In this document: positions 63,554 to 64,000 of the stretch, in pieces
Layout of the letters: each line of letters opens with the position of its first letter
Numbering within the stretch: the first letter of the stretch is position 1
Origin: SAR116 cluster bacterium AG-390-L20
Lineage (GTDB): Bacteria > Pseudomonadota > Alphaproteobacteria > Puniceispirillales > Marisalimonadaceae
Reading direction: 5' to 3'
NCBI GenBank assembly: GCA_003278095.1
Contig: QCHB01000002.1
Span: 1-64,000, forward strand
Length of the DNA: 64,000 nucleotides
The notes under the pieces: generated by a model
What the model was told of the DNA's origin: nothing
The model's database searches: none
The model's input: only the letters and a program-made list of their open reading frames with translations
Translations under genes and position numbers: made by a program

Positions 63554-64000
63554 ATGAACTTTAAAATATTTGGAAAGCAAGTTAAAGTTGGTGAAACTTT
63601 TTCCAAATATGCAGAATTAAATCTCTTAGAATCAATCCAAAAATATTTTCCTAATCCAATCTCATCAATAATAAGTGTTTCTAAAAATAATAAATTATTT
63701 CATATAATTATTGTACTTCATATTAATAAAAAAATGGAGTTTACAGCTCAATCCTCTGGACAAACTGCTAAACTAGCATTCAGTGAAACCTTAGAAAAAT
63801 TATCTAAACAATTAAGAAGATATAAAAGAAAAATTAAAAATTATAAAAATAATGAAAATAATAATAAAGCAAACTCCTTAAAGGCTCACTTTCACATAAT
63901 TAATGAACCTCCGACATCAATTTCAAAACAAAAAGAAACAAATTATGAAGAACCACTTATTTTTGCAGAGTTGGATACTGAAATTGAAGAATTGACTGTT
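63554..64000 (+). CDS. hpf: Ribosome hibernation promoting factor, N-terminal part (runs off right edge)
   Basis: The frame starts at ATG 63554 and is open for 149 codons to the window end. It opens MNFKIFGKQVKVGETFSKYA with ESIQKYFPNPISS, the HPF/YfiA beta-alpha-beta domain. It continues with the basic helix (KQLRRYKRKIKNYKN) and an acidic linker, which suggests the long form with a C-terminal dimerisation domain. Long HPF dimerises 70S ribosomes in stationary phase or starvation. Confidence 0.8.
   Translation, partial: MNFKIFGKQVKVGETFSKYAELNLLESIQKYFPNPISSIISVSKNNKLFHIIIVLHINKKMEFTAQSSGQTAKLAFSETLEKLSKQLRRYKRKIKNYKNNENNNKANSLKAHFHIINEPPTSISKQKETNYEEPLIFAELDTEIEELTV

Noticed and set aside
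1-64000. CRISPR arrays, transposases, phage genes, toxin-antitoxin or defence systems
   Set aside because: I found no repeat arrays and no protein with recognisable signatures of these systems.

Overview
The window is AT-rich, densely packed DNA (no gene-free stretch reaches 300 bases) that reads like a streamlined, probably marine, heterotrophic alphaproteobacterium. The pointers are a TAXI-type TRAP transporter, a five-gene Liv-type ABC transporter, many acyl-CoA dehydrogenases and CoA ligases, phytanoyl-CoA-type dioxygenases, very short intergenic gaps and many overlapping stop/start codons. The exact lineage cannot be fixed from the sequence. I see no insertion sequence, phage gene, CRISPR array or recognisable transcription factor.

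Region 1 (1-16920, all minus strand, so transcribed from right to left) is one long catabolic run. It starts with an ABC importer (livK-H-M-G-F) and continues with a molybdenum hydroxylase split over three genes (2Fe-2S, Mo-large fused to a CoxG domain, and FAD subunits). Between these subunits lie an acyl-CoA ligase, a cupin, an HpaB-family flavin monooxygenase and a crotonase. The run ends with benzoate-CoA ligase, an alpha/beta hydrolase and a boxC gene cut by the left edge. Ligase, three-subunit Mo enzyme and crotonase match the logic of the 2-furoyl-CoA (Hmf) pathway. The extra monooxygenase and cupin do not belong to the described version.

Region 2 (17125-24327, minus) is a compact operon: FAD subunit, fused 2Fe-2S/Mo subunit, 6-hydroxynicotinate-reductase-like gene (broken by one extra base in a homopolymer), UPF0280 protein and a BenE-family permease. 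It suggests hydroxylation followed by reduction of an N-heteroaromatic acid. Divergent from it (24467-29971, plus) are HyuA and HyuB, ATP-dependent cyclic amide/lactam hydrolases that could open the reduced ring, and an acyl-CoA synthetase.

Region 3 (29999-38242) holds acyl-CoA and beta-ketoadipate chemistry: an SDR, an APH-like kinase plus acyl-CoA dehydrogenase pair (ACAD10/11-like), a protein with apparently three hotdog domains, a pimeloyl-CoA-dehydrogenase-like pair, and pcaI/pcaJ (pcaI again with a single extra A in a homopolymer).

Region 4 (38250-48920) carries RraA-like, 2-hydroxy-acid oxidase, ThDP enzyme, the AtuA pair, SDR, 3-hydroxyisobutyrate-dehydrogenase-like, flavin reductase, PhyH dioxygenase, a BtuF-like protein and TauE. 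Region 5 (49007-58222) has a TAXI TRAP transporter, CitE-like lyase, methyltransferase, hydrolase, DUF924, MFS carrier, PhyH dioxygenase and class II aldolase. Region 6 (58278-64000) has Hsp20, small proteins, an SDR-SDR-DapA-like cluster, tRNA-Arg(UCU), a decayed glyoxalase-fold pseudogene and a partial ribosome hibernation factor at the right edge.

Taken together, the first 38 kb looks like an island for benzoate and five- and six-membered heteroaromatic acids, with products funnelled through CoA thioesters to central metabolism. Substrate assignments are inferences from family and context.
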